DNA from: Maricaulis maris MCS10
GTDB lineage: Bacteria > Pseudomonadota > Alphaproteobacteria > Caulobacterales > Maricaulaceae
DNA: 64,000 nucleotides
NCBI RefSeq assembly: GCF_000014745.1
Contig: NC_008347.1
Location: forward strand, 558,001-622,000
Reading direction: 5' to 3'
In this document: piece after piece, positions 43,010-50,940 of the stretch
How positions within the stretch are numbered: the stretch's first letter is position 1
Layout: the number at the start of each line of letters is the position of its first letter
Program-made: the position numbers and the translations under genes
The notes under the pieces: model-generated
The model's database searches: none
What the model was told of the DNA's origin: nothing
The model's input: the letters and a program-made list of their open reading frames with translations, nothing else

Positions 43010-45193
43010 ATGGTTTGGGGCCTGTTCAATTTGACCGACACGTTTCGTCGCGCCGTCGCCGTCAGCATGTGTTTGGCGGCGACTGCCATTTCGCCAGCCC
43101 GGGGGCAGGCCGAACCTACGGAAGCGGGCATAGCCGTCTATCGGCCTGAAGCCTTCGCCGAATTCCTCCCCAGAAATGCGCTCGACATGGTCTATCGCTT
43201 GCCGGGCTTCAGCCTGAATGGTGGCGACAATGTCCGAGGCCTGTCGGGGGCTGCAGGCAATGTCCTGATCAATGGTCGCCGTCCGCCGCGGGGTAGTGGC
43301 TCTTTGCAATCCCGCATCAGCGCAATCCGGGTCGAAGACGTCATCCGCCTGGAGCTGATCGAAGCCGGCGCCCGTGATGTCGAAATGCAGGGCTATCCCT
43401 TGCTGCTCGACATCGTCACGGCGCAGACAAGCGCTGCCCGTGTGGACGGGCGTATCGAGATAGAGCCGCGCGAGGATGGCGGTGAGGAGTATCAAGGCGA
43501 GCTCGCGGTATCGATCAGTGGTGGCCGGTCCGAGCTTGAGGCGCGCGTGGACCTGTATGACGAGACCAGGACCGATTATGGCTCGGTGCGGACGTCGACT
43601 GCCGATGAGCCGGGTGCCCGGGTCTCGTCGGACGAGCTGGAAAGCCAGACCCGCCGCGACTGGCTGGCTGTGGCCCGCTTTCACGCCAATCCGCGGAATG
43701 ACTTTGCCTTCTCCCTGTCCACGGAACGGCGCGACAATACCTCCACGCCGGTGCTCGACTCCCAGGCGCCCACCGGCACGGTCGAGACGGGCGCCTCGGA
43801 GTCCATTGCCCGGTTCGGATCGGCGCGCTGGCGGCATGACCTGACGGACACGGTCGAGCTGATCGGCCTTGTCACCCGGCGCCAGGGTGAGGCTGTGGCC
43901 AGCGACAGCTTTTTGTCCTCCGGTGTGACCAGCCAGTCCGACTCGACACGAGAAACCGAGGAAACAGCAGTCCGAGCCGATGTCCGCTGGCGGCCAAGCC
44001 GGTCGCTGACCCTGGAGACGGGTGTCACCTGGGCGGCCAACATGCTCGAGGGCCGCTCATCGGCCTATATTGACGGGGTCGAGCAGGATATCGACGGCGA
44101 TGACGCACAGGTCGAAGAAACACGGTCAGCCTTGCTGGCCTCGGCGACCTGGATTCCCACGTCCCGGGTATCGACGACCATCGGGACCCGCTTCGAGCAA
44201 TTCTCCCTCGACACATCCAACCAGGGCGGCGCCTCGCTGAGCCTGACGGATATCGCGCCGCGCGCGGATATCAACTGGTCGCTGTCGGAGGGCTGGACCC
44301 TGCGGCTCAGTTCCGAGCGCAATGTCGGTCAGCTCAATCTTGACCAGTTTCTGGCCTCCACGGATCTCAACAACTCGCTCAACACCGCCGGCGCGGCGAC
44401 GCTGGAACCGCAGCGTGACTGGACCCATGCCGTCACACTGGAGCACCGCTCCGGCGAGCGCGACCTGCTGCGCCTGGAAGCCGCGACGCAGGAGATTGAA
44501 AACCCGATTTCCAGCGTTCTTGATGGCCAAGGCAGCCTCCGTCCGGCCAATGTCGGACCGGAAACCATTCAATGGGTCAATGCGCAGTTCGAGCTCGAGC
44601 TGGACCGTTATGGCCTTGACGGGTTGAGTGTCGAGGGCAGCGCCAATCGTCGCTGGTCGGATCGGGTTGACCAGCTCCAGGGCTTTGCCCGAACCACGTC
44701 CGGACATCGCGACTACAACATCAAGCTGGTCATTCGAAAGGAATGGTCGGAGGGTCGCTATATGGCGTCTTTCGAGGTCGAGGACCGGGCCCCGGCGATG
44801 CACTACTGGCTGACCGAAATCCGTGAGGAAAACAACGGTATACGGCTTCGTTTCGAGAGCGAGTGGCGGCCTGGCCCGGAATGGCGGTCAGGCTTCTTCA
44901 TGCGCTGGAACGGTGACCGGCGGGACACGATCCAGGTTTTTGACGGGGTTCGCGAGCCGGGCGCCGATCCGGTCCTCATCAACACGATCGACCGGTCAGA
45001 GGGTGTCTTTGCGTCGGTCTGGTCGGAGTGGGAAGTGCGCCGCGCCGGCTTCCTGCGCCTGTCGCTACGGTCGGGCCGCGACGAATCCGGTGTCAGCCGG
45101 GTCGACTCCCCGGCGGGCGCCTTTCTCGACCAGATTGCCAGCCAGTCCGACAATGTGCCCTCAGTGAATGTCCGCCTGCGTTTCCAGCGCTAG
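43010..45193 (+). CDS. TonB-dependent receptor-type outer-membrane protein
   Basis: The 727-residue protein has a signal peptide (to about RGQAEP), a plug-like domain (about 35-140, with LPGFSLNGGDNVRG and GNVLINGRRPP) and a large beta-barrel of alternating aromatic and charged strands. It resembles receptors of the OMP_b-brl_3 type. The chain ends in Arg after VNVRLRFQ rather than in the classical terminal aromatic residue. I use ATG 43010, preceded by GAGG, instead of a TTG at 42989. The substrate is unknown. The stop overlaps that of the P450 gene in CTAG. Confidence 0.85.
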   Translation: MVWGLFNLTDTFRRAVAVSMCLAATAISPARGQAEPTEAGIAVYRPEAFAEFLPRNALDMVYRLPGFSLNGGDNVRGLSGAAGNVLINGRRPPRGSGSLQSRISAIRVEDVIRLELIEAGARDVEMQGYPLLLDIVTAQTSAARVDGRIEIEPREDGGEEYQGELAVSISGGRSELEARVDLYDETRTDYGSVRTSTADEPGARVSSDELESQTRRDWLAVARFHANPRNDFAFSLSTERRDNTSTPVLDSQAPTGTVETGASESIARFGSARWRHDLTDTVELIGLVTRRQGEAVASDSFLSSGVTSQSDSTRETEETAVRADVRWRPSRSLTLETGVTWAANMLEGRSSAYIDGVEQDIDGDDAQVEETRSALLASATWIPTSRVSTTIGTRFEQFSLDTSNQGGASLSLTDIAPRADINWSLSEGWTLRLSSERNVGQLNLDQFLASTDLNNSLNTAGAATLEPQRDWTHAVTLEHRSGERDLLRLEAATQEIENPISSVLDGQGSLRPANVGPETIQWVNAQFELELDRYGLDGLSVEGSANRRWSDRVDQLQGFARTTSGHRDYNIKLVIRKEWSEGRYMASFEVEDRAPAMHYWLTEIREENNGIRLRFESEWRPGPEWRSGFFMRWNGDRRDTIQVFDGVREPGADPVLINTIDRSEGVFASVWSEWEVRRAGFLRLSLRSGRDESGVSRVDSPAGAFLDQIASQSDNVPSVNVRLRFQR

Positions 45194-46563
45194 CGCCGGC
45201 TGACCCGCATCGGCATTGCGGTGTCGGGCTGCAATGTGATGCGCATGACCGGCACCGGCTCGCGATCGCCGCAAAAGTCGAGACGTAGCCGACTGGCCAG
45301 ACAGGCCATGACGATCACCATCTCCATCATCGCGAAGCGGGCCCCGATGCACACACGCGGACCAAGGCCGAAGGGCAGATAGGCGTCGCGCGGGATGGCA
45401 CTGGCGGCTTCGCCCAGGAAGCGGTCGGGGCGAAATTCATCAGCGTGTTCCCAGATGTCGCGCTGGCGGTGCAGCAGCCAGGTTGAAACCAGCACATCGG
45501 AGCCGGCCGGTACCGGCAATCCCGCGACCAGGTCCCAGGCTTTCGATGTCCGTGCGAGGATCGGGGCGGAAGGGTAGAGGCGCAGGCTTTCCTTCAGGAC
45601 GGCCTCGGTGAAGGGAAGCAGGGACGACCAGTTCGCCGGATCGGTCCCGGTCAGGTCCGCACCGTCAACCTCGGCCTCCAGCCGGGTGCGGGCTTCTTCG
45701 TCGCGCGACAGCAGGTAGAGCGTCCAGGCGAGGGTTCGGGCGGTGGTCTCATGGCCGGCGGCCAGGAAAGTCAGCAGATTGTCGATGACTGCCGTGTCGT
45801 CGAGCCCAGCCCCGAGCAGAAGGTCGAGAAAGTCGGGTGTGCGTCCCGCTTCCTTGGCCGACGGCGCCGCGCGACGGGCGCTGGCCACGGTGCCGACCTG
45901 CTCGCGCAGGTCCTTTATGACCCGCCGCGACTTGCCCTGACCGATACGCGGTATCCAGCCGGGCAGGTGGATCAGGTCGAAAGGATGGGGGATGCCGGAT
46001 ATTTCCAGCAGATCACAGATGCCGCGTGTGAAACGCGCCTTGTCGAGGGCCTCGTCGCCGGAGAACAGGGTCTCGATCAACACATCCAGGGTCAGCTCGA
46101 CCATCAGGTCGGAGGCGTCGACGGTCTGGCCATCGCGTTCGGCCAGCGCCGACAGCGTCGCGTCGCAGACGGTCCGGATCTGCGGCGCAAAACCGTTGAC
46201 CCGCCGCGGCGTGAAGACGGGCGAGACGGCCTTGCGGGCGGTCTTCCAGACATCGCCTTCAGCGGTCAGCAATCCGTCGCGCAGAAACGGCTTCAGCACC
46301 GCCTGACGCACCGGGTTCATGCCGTAATTGGCGGCATTGGTCACGAAGCAGTGGTGGATGCCGGCCGGATCATTCAGCAAGAGACTGGACCGACCCAGAA
46401 ACTGGAAGGGCGCCATGCGGATCGAGAAATGTTGTTCGCCCCAGACCTCCAGCGGATTGCGCTGCATGGCGCGGAAATAGGTCCAGTAATCCGAGAGTTC
46501 CAGCTTCCCGACGCCGCTGTATTGGGCACAGGGTGGTTTGGGCGGCGTGAAGGCGACGGTCAT
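45190..46563 (-). CDS. Cytochrome P450
   Basis: The 457-residue soluble monooxygenase has all main P450 marks: I-helix AGHETTARTLAWTLYLL, the ExxR motif in KESLRLYP, and the haem-binding loop PFGLGPRVCIGARFAM with the axial Cys. The ATG at 46563 follows AAAGGATG; the frame is open farther upstream, but that part is antisense to the next gene. Substrate is unknown; fatty-acid or terpenoid oxidation is typical for the type. No ferredoxin or reductase gene is adjacent. Confidence 0.94.
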   Translation of the reverse strand: MTVAFTPPKPPCAQYSGVGKLELSDYWTYFRAMQRNPLEVWGEQHFSIRMAPFQFLGRSSLLLNDPAGIHHCFVTNAANYGMNPVRQAVLKPFLRDGLLTAEGDVWKTARKAVSPVFTPRRVNGFAPQIRTVCDATLSALAERDGQTVDASDLMVELTLDVLIETLFSGDEALDKARFTRGICDLLEISGIPHPFDLIHLPGWIPRIGQGKSRRVIKDLREQVGTVASARRAAPSAKEAGRTPDFLDLLLGAGLDDTAVIDNLLTFLAAGHETTARTLAWTLYLLSRDEEARTRLEAEVDGADLTGTDPANWSSLLPFTEAVLKESLRLYPSAPILARTSKAWDLVAGLPVPAGSDVLVSTWLLHRQRDIWEHADEFRPDRFLGEAASAIPRDAYLPFGLGPRVCIGARFAMMEMVIVMACLASRLRLDFCGDREPVPVMRITLQPDTAMPMRVSRR

Positions 46564-46673
46564 GGAAACATCCTTTGGCAAGCCAAGCCTAGCGTGTTCG
46601 TGCCCTTCCGCCAGCGCGCGAAAAGTCGCGCTTTGCAGTTTGCGTGATTGCGAAGCTGAATTAGGGTCGATCC

Positions 46674-47432
46674 ATGATCCGAGCCACATTGTTTCTCCTC
46701 TTGCTGGCCGCCGCGCCGGCAAACGCCGACCGGGCAGCCGCCGAAGCTGCCTATGAGCAGGGCGCCTGGGAATTGGCTGCCTATGAGGCGCAAAGGCTCG
46801 AGACGGCCGATGGTTATGCCTTTGCCGCCGGCGCGCTGCTGGCGCGGCTGATGGTCGAGGATGTCGGCGAAGACCGGGAAGCGCTGGCCGAGCGGGCGGT
46901 TGACCTTGCCGAATACGCCCTGCGCCTGGACGAGGATCATGTGGAAGCGCGCCTTCGCCTCGCCGGGGCTTTGGGGTTTCGAGGCCGCTATATGGGCGGC
47001 TGGCGCGCTTATCTGACCCGCTTGCCGCAACGAGGCCGCAACCTGTTGGAAGAGGTCGTTGCCCGTCAGCCGGACAATGCCTGGGCGCTTGGCATGCTCG
47101 GCGCCTGGCATCTGGAAGTGGCGCGGCGCGGCGGATCACGGGGGCTGCGCGCCCTGGATGCTTCGGTCGAGGCCGGGATGGGATACTATTCGCAAGCCAT
47201 CGCGCTGGATCCGCAAAGCCCTGCCCCGCGCTATTTTCTGGCCCTCGGGCTGGCTGCGCTCGACGAGCCCGCCTACCAGACCCGGATCCGCGATCTGGTC
47301 GGCTCCGCCCGGGCCTTGCCGCCACGCGATGCCTTCGAAACGGCCATATTGGGTGAGCTGGATGAGTTTGCAGCCCGCCTCGATGACCGCCGCGCTGCCA
47401 GCGCCTGGGCCGACGCCCGCTTGCAGCGCTAG
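46674..47432 (+). CDS. Exported helical-repeat (TPR-like) protein
   Basis: The 252-residue protein has a signal peptide (MIRATLFLLLLAAAPANA) and a helical body of Ala-rich pairs resembling degenerate tetratricopeptide repeats (EAAYEQGAWELAAYEAQRLE, YSQAIALDPQSPAPRYFLA). It should act in the periplasm, probably as a protein-binding scaffold. No named family is recognised. It is divergent from the P450 gene and convergent with the S24-type regulator. Confidence 0.8.
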   Translation: MIRATLFLLLLAAAPANADRAAAEAAYEQGAWELAAYEAQRLETADGYAFAAGALLARLMVEDVGEDREALAERAVDLAEYALRLDEDHVEARLRLAGALGFRGRYMGGWRAYLTRLPQRGRNLLEEVVARQPDNAWALGMLGAWHLEVARRGGSRGLRALDASVEAGMGYYSQAIALDPQSPAPRYFLALGLAALDEPAYQTRIRDLVGSARALPPRDAFETAILGELDEFAARLDDRRAASAWADARLQR

Positions 47433-47435
47433 GGC

Positions 47436-48062
47436 CTACTGACTGACCCAGACGATCCGGGCCAGCCAGGCGACCTGGGTCAGCGGCAGGGTCAGGGCAG
47501 GTTGCAAGGGGTCGAGCGGAGCAAGCCGAAGCGCCTGGACGGTCTTTTCACTCAACGTCCAGGCCGACCGGCTGCCATCGCGCCGCTGCACGACCACACG
47601 GTCTCCCACACGTGTCGGCGCTTCATGTGACACGACCAGCCGGTCACCGGGCCGGTAGACCGGCAGCATGTGGGTATCCTGAACGGTCAGCGCGAAGGCT
47701 TCTCCCGGTGCCAGGCCGGGGAAAGGAATGGCGTCCCAGTCCGGGCCGGCCGGGTAGCCGGTCGCGTCGAACGGATCCTGTTCTTCTCCGTCTGCCAGTG
47801 CCCGAGAGGGCAGAGCGCCCGTGCGCGGCTGACCTGAGATCAGACCGGCAAAATCATCGAAATCGAGATGGGCGGCAGCCAGCGCCTTGGCGATGCTTTC
47901 CGTCGATGGCCAGCGCGGCTTGGTGCCATCCGCCGAGATCCGTTTGGAGGGGTTGAAAGTGGTCGAGTCGAGCCCCGCGCGCCGGGCCAGACCGGACGGG
48001 CTGGTCTGCGCGTGCCGGGCCAGGCGGTCGATCCCGCGCCAGATGTCGTCATGGGTCAGCAT
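47436..48062 (-). CDS. S24/LexA-like transcriptional regulator lacking the protease dyad
   Basis: The 208-residue protein matches the alphaproteobacterial family of HTH plus S24 regulators: N-terminal helix-turn-helix (SPSGLARRAGLDSTTFNPSKR, about 21-41) and a C-terminal S24-like domain (about 110-205) ending ARIVWVSQ. In active family members the nucleophile Ser stands in GDSMxPVYRxGD; here the sequence is QDTHMLPVYRPGD, with His131 in its place. The Lys normally in the AK pair is Trp168 in SAWTL. The protein should therefore be unable to cleave itself and may be a constitutive or ligand-controlled repressor. A palindrome lies 12 bases upstream of its start. Confidence 0.88.
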   Translation of the reverse strand: MLTHDDIWRGIDRLARHAQTSPSGLARRAGLDSTTFNPSKRISADGTKPRWPSTESIAKALAAAHLDFDDFAGLISGQPRTGALPSRALADGEEQDPFDATGYPAGPDWDAIPFPGLAPGEAFALTVQDTHMLPVYRPGDRLVVSHEAPTRVGDRVVVQRRDGSRSAWTLSEKTVQALRLAPLDPLQPALTLPLTQVAWLARIVWVSQ

Positions 48063-48073
48063 CGGTCTGAAAC

Positions 48074-48091
48074 GGTATAGGAAAACTATCC
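48074..48091. promoter_or_regulatory. Imperfect palindrome next to the S24-type regulator start
   Basis: GGTATAG-GAAAA-CTATCC is an inverted repeat with one extra T in the left arm, starting 12 bases before the regulator start. It is the best candidate operator for the regulator. Its right arm lies within the left copy of the 46-bp direct repeat. Confidence 0.55.
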
Positions 48092-48127
48092 CATGCGCGA
48101 GTCGCCCTTGCCCGAATCCGCGGTGGG
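48082..48127 (+). repeat. 46-bp direct repeat, left copy
   Basis: The sequence from AAAACTATCCCATGCGCGAG through CCGCGGTGGG is identical over all 46 bases to 49492-49537, exactly 1,410 bases away. The flanking bases differ on both sides. Confidence 0.97.
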
Positions 48128-48140
48128 ATTGTGGCCGTAG

Positions 48141-48269
48141 TCATGGCGGAAAAACAAGCAAGCCCAAGGCATCAGCGATGTCGAGCGCCGCGACAACATC
48201 CTGCGTGGTGCCGAGGGCAAGCGCCTGACCTATCGGCGGACTGCTCAACCCCACGGTGCCGCCGCTTGA
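48141..48269 (+). pseudogene. Possible 3' fragment of a gene at the left end of the cassette
   Basis: A 42-codon frame directly follows an in-frame stop and has no start codon of its own. It reads like the C-terminus of a real protein (ISDVERRDNILRGAEGKRLT), with good codon use, and ends at TGA 48267-48269. I cannot name the parent. It may be the truncated end of a gene carried in with the cassette. Confidence 0.3.
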
Positions 48270-48356
48270 GGGGCAGCGCTTCTTAAACTGGCGAAGGCAC
48301 TGATTCACCGCCGAAAACGTTCATGTTGCGTTCCGCGAAGAATCCGGTCGAAATAG

Positions 48357-48391
48357 ATACGCCCGCACGGCTGATTCCCGTGCGGGCGTGT
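48357..48391. terminator. Strong hairpin inside the cassette
   Basis: ATACGCCCGCACGG (48357-48370) pairs with 48378-48391 around the loop CTGATTC, a 14-bp stem with one G-T pair. No T tract follows on either strand, so it may be a terminator-like or RNA-processing structure, or a recombination hairpin. The remainder of 48270-48490 holds no gene that I can support. Confidence 0.5.
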
Positions 48392-48490
48392 ATGCAACCG
48401 CCGGAGAGCGGTAGTCGTGATCACGGAACGTGTATGAGTCAAATCCCGAGTCGCGTCAACCGATCTCCGGCATGGTCACGGAGATAGAAA

Positions 48491-48682
48491 ATGACCAATC
48501 CTCCCCCCTACCGTCTCACCTTCGCAGACGCCATCGAAGTATGGCTGATGCACTGGGACAAAAACCACCAACACAACATTGCGGCGCACTTCGGTGTGAA
48601 CTCTGGACGCATCAATGATGTGGTCAAGGAACGCATTCACATTGGGTCGCGCGAAGCGGCGCTGATGAAAAAGTCGGCTTAG
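48491..48682 (+). CDS. Small helix-turn-helix protein in the cassette
   Basis: The 63-residue protein contains a predicted helix-turn-helix, HNIAAHFGVNSGRINDVVKE, followed by HIGSREAAL, a pattern seen in small phage-like DNA-binding proteins. GGAG lies 7 bases before the ATG. It could regulate the cassette genes or take part in recombination as an accessory factor. The gene lies between the gene fragment and the HEPN-like gene on the same strand. Confidence 0.7.
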   Translation: MTNPPPYRLTFADAIEVWLMHWDKNHQHNIAAHFGVNSGRINDVVKERIHIGSREAALMKKSA

Positions 48683-48817
48683 TCTGACTTGGGGGCCGGG
48701 CGCTTGTCGCCCGGCTTCTGATCATGCGGCTGCGGCGGCGTCTCTAGCATCCGCTTAAGCGCCGCGTCCCTGAATCGGGTGGCTTCTTTAGCTTCCCTGT
48801 CATCGCTTGAGGGCATC

Positions 48818-49426
48818 ATGACACCAAATTTCCCAGATTGCGATCTTGACTTAATCCCGACTGAAATAGACGACAACACACTAGCTGCTATCGGCCGATT
48901 AGTTATCGGATTTGCAGACATTGAAGATGCCATCACACTCTTCATTATGAAACTTATGAAGCTCAATGAGTCCCATGCCCACGTCCTCATTGGCCCAGTT
49001 GGTATATCTAAACGGATCCAGATCGCAACTAGCTTAGCGCTTCTGACAGACCCAGAGGCCCACAAATTTCTCAAAAGCACATTCCAAGGCAATAACTGGA
49101 ATACAGCAAAAAAGATGCGTGATTGCGCCGCTCACGGGCTGGTGGTTGGCCAAAATAAACCGGGATTCGTGACGTTCCGAATGACCAATTTAGTGGATTC
49201 AGATGAGAACCAAGCCATGTTCTCCGCGCACTCATACCCAATGAAACAATTTTCAACGGTTGCGGCTGACGTCTCTAATTTTGTCCCGAGCCTGCGAGAA
49301 CACCTCGGCGTAGCAACGCTGCATTCAAAGCGTCTTCAAGGCTCTCTTGTGCCGCGCCAAAAGGGTCGCCGCAAAGCATCGCCGGACCCAAGGTCCCCCA
49401 AGCCGCCTCGATCATCTCCGGCGTGA
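48818..49426 (+). CDS. HEPN-like hypothetical protein
   Basis: The 202-residue protein starts with helical segments (TLAAIGRLVIGFADIEDAIT) and contains KKMRDCAAHGL, where Arg101 and His106 give the R-x4-H motif of HEPN ribonucleases and related RN-x-x-AHG proteins. The first 165 residues are encoded by AT-rich DNA unlike the chromosome. The last 35 residues are Arg/Pro/Ser-rich and overlap an antisense gene, so the biological C-terminus is uncertain. ATG 48818 follows GAGGGC; a GTG at 48779 is less likely. A toxin or abortive-infection role is inference. Confidence 0.7.
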   Translation: MTPNFPDCDLDLIPTEIDDNTLAAIGRLVIGFADIEDAITLFIMKLMKLNESHAHVLIGPVGISKRIQIATSLALLTDPEAHKFLKSTFQGNNWNTAKKMRDCAAHGLVVGQNKPGFVTFRMTNLVDSDENQAMFSAHSYPMKQFSTVAADVSNFVPSLREHLGVATLHSKRLQGSLVPRQKGRRKASPDPRSPKPPRSSPA

Positions 49427-49478
49427 TATCAATCTCTGTTATAGTGTCTTTTTCGGGAATCATCGGCTGTTCAGTCAT
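49275..49478 (-). CDS. Small acidic protein antisense to the HEPN-like gene end
   Basis: The 67-residue acidic protein reads TEIDITPEMIEAAWGTLGP near its start, a pattern common in small phage and mobile-element proteins (ITPEMIEAA). Its 3' part overlaps the last 152 bases of the HEPN-like gene on the other strand. It might be an antitoxin partner, but convergent overlap is unusual for toxin-antitoxin pairs, so that is only a possibility. Confidence 0.5.
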   Translation of the reverse strand: MTEQPMIPEKDTITEIDITPEMIEAAWGTLGPAMLCGDPFGAAQESLEDALNAALLRRGVLAGSGQN

Positions 49479-49491
49479 CTAAACAATCCCC

Positions 49492-49537
49492 AAAACTATC
49501 CCATGCGCGAGTCGCCCTTGCCCGAATCCGCGGTGGG
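49492..49537 (+). repeat. 46-bp direct repeat, right copy
   Basis: This copy is identical to 48082-48127 and ends 15 bases before the DUF952 gene start. It carries the CTATCC half of the palindrome found at the left copy, but not the GGTATAG half. An ATG within both copies opens only short frames. Confidence 0.97.
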
Positions 49538-49552
49538 GGTTAGGCCCTCCTC

Positions 49553-49912
49553 ATGACGACAAAAACAGCCTTTCGCCTCGCCACGCCCGACCGCTGGTCG
49601 GAAGTGATGGCCGCAGGGTCTTTCGCCGGTGACCCGCATGATGTGGCTGACGGTTTCATCCACCTGTCCGCCGCCGACCAGGTAGAGGGCACGCTCGTCA
49701 AACACTATAATGATCATGAGCGCCTGTTGCTGGTCGAGATTGATCTGTCGGCCCTGGGCGAAACGGTGGTCTGGGAAAAATCGCGCGGTGGCGCATTATT
49801 CCCGCATGTCTATGGCGAGATACCGGTCAGCGCCGTCCGCGGCATGCGCCATGTCCGCCGCAATGAGGAGGGCGACTGGATCCTCCCCGCAGACCTGGAG
49901 AGCCGCTCATGA
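49553..49912 (+). CDS. DUF952 family protein
   Basis: The 119-residue protein belongs to the conserved DUF952 family, marked by DGFIHLSAADQVEGTL, EIDLSALGETVVWEKSRGG and FPHVYGEIPVSAV. The function is unknown; the fold is related to ADP-ribosyl-type small domains. The stop overlaps the pyrD start (ATGA), an arrangement common in alphaproteobacteria, so the two are co-translated. Its promoter region was altered by the direct-repeat cassette. Confidence 0.93.
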   Translation: MTTKTAFRLATPDRWSEVMAAGSFAGDPHDVADGFIHLSAADQVEGTLVKHYNDHERLLLVEIDLSALGETVVWEKSRGGALFPHVYGEIPVSAVRGMRHVRRNEEGDWILPADLESRS

Positions 49913-50940
49913 TCCACGACCTGGCGACCCGGATGCTGCATGGCCTCGACCCGGAAACCGCGCACCGTGTCGGCATTCTCGGTCTGAAGGCCGGGCTGGG
50001 GCCACGCCAGTTCCGACCGGACCCCGCCATCCTGCGGACCCGACTCGTCGGCCTAGATCTGCCGAATCCGGTCGGCCTTGCGGCCGGTTTCGACAAGAAT
50101 GCCGAGGCGCCGGATGCCCTCCTTGCAGCGGGTTTCGGCTTCGTCGAATGCGGCGCCGTGACCCCGCTTGCCCAGGATGGCAAGCCGCGACCGCGGATAT
50201 TCCGGCTCGACGCGGACCGGGCGGTCATCAATCGCATGGGCTTTCCCAATCAGGGATTGGCGCTGTTTCATCAGCGACTGGTGCGTCGCTCGGCGCGGCT
50301 CGGCGTGGTCGGCGTCAATCTGGGCGCCAATCTCGAGAGTGAGGACCGGATCGCTGACTATGTCGCCTGTCTCGACGCGCTCAAGGACCTGGCCCAGTTC
50401 TTCACGGTCAATGTGTCTTCTCCGAACACGCCCGGCCTGCGCACGCTGCAATCATCAGGCGCGCTCGATGATCTGCTGGCCGCCGTTGCCGCGGTCGGTG
50501 CCAAGGCGCCGGTCTTCCTGAAGATTGCGCCGGATATCGAAGATGCCGAGGCCGATGTCATGGTCGCCGCGATCACGCGTCACAAGCTCGACGGCATCAT
50601 CATTTCCAACACCACCATCACCCGCCCGGAAACCCTCGTCAGTGCGAATATGGGTGAGGGGGGCGGCCTGTCCGGTCCGCCAGTCTTTGCCCGCTCGACC
50701 GAACTCGTGCGCGCTTTCCGCAAGGCCGCGGGACCGGACATGGCAATCATCGGTGTCGGCGGCGTGTCCTGTGCCGAAACCGCCTATGCCAAGATCCGGG
50801 CCGGTGCCAATGCGATCCAGCTCTATACCGCGATGATTTATGAGGGGCCGGGCCTGATCCAGCGGATCAAGCGCGGACTGGTGGAACGGCTTCAGGTCGA
50901 CGGGTTCGCATCGGTTGCCGACGCTGTCGGCGCCGAGTGA
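49909..50940 (+). CDS. pyrD: Dihydroorotate dehydrogenase (quinone), class 2
   Basis: PyrD oxidises dihydroorotate to orotate in pyrimidine synthesis and passes electrons to quinone at the inner membrane. The 343-residue protein has the class 2 N-terminal amphipathic helices, PVGLAAGFDKNAEAPDALL, the catalytic Ser region FTVNVSSPNTPGLR, the FMN-binding ISNTTITRP and IGVGGVS, and the C-terminal LYTAMIYEGPG. Its 3' end overlaps the opposing MATE gene by 49 bases. Confidence 0.96.
   Translation: MIHDLATRMLHGLDPETAHRVGILGLKAGLGPRQFRPDPAILRTRLVGLDLPNPVGLAAGFDKNAEAPDALLAAGFGFVECGAVTPLAQDGKPRPRIFRLDADRAVINRMGFPNQGLALFHQRLVRRSARLGVVGVNLGANLESEDRIADYVACLDALKDLAQFFTVNVSSPNTPGLRTLQSSGALDDLLAAVAAVGAKAPVFLKIAPDIEDAEADVMVAAITRHKLDGIIISNTTITRPETLVSANMGEGGGLSGPPVFARSTELVRAFRKAAGPDMAIIGVGGVSCAETAYAKIRAGANAIQLYTAMIYEGPGLIQRIKRGLVERLQVDGFASVADAVGAE

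Larger units (their letters stand above)
48082..49537. mobile_element. 1,410-bp direct-repeat-bounded cassette (putative non-autonomous integrating element)
   Basis: Two identical 46-bp sequences in the same orientation bound 1,364 bases of unrelated DNA in the promoter region between the S24-type regulator and DUF952-pyrD. Removing one repeat and the insert restores an ordinary divergent spacer. The interior contains an AT-rich gene, a small HTH gene, a small antisense gene and a gene fragment, but no transposase, integrase or terminal inverted repeats. Integration by site-specific recombination supplied in trans would explain this; unequal recombination is the alternative. Confidence 0.7.
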
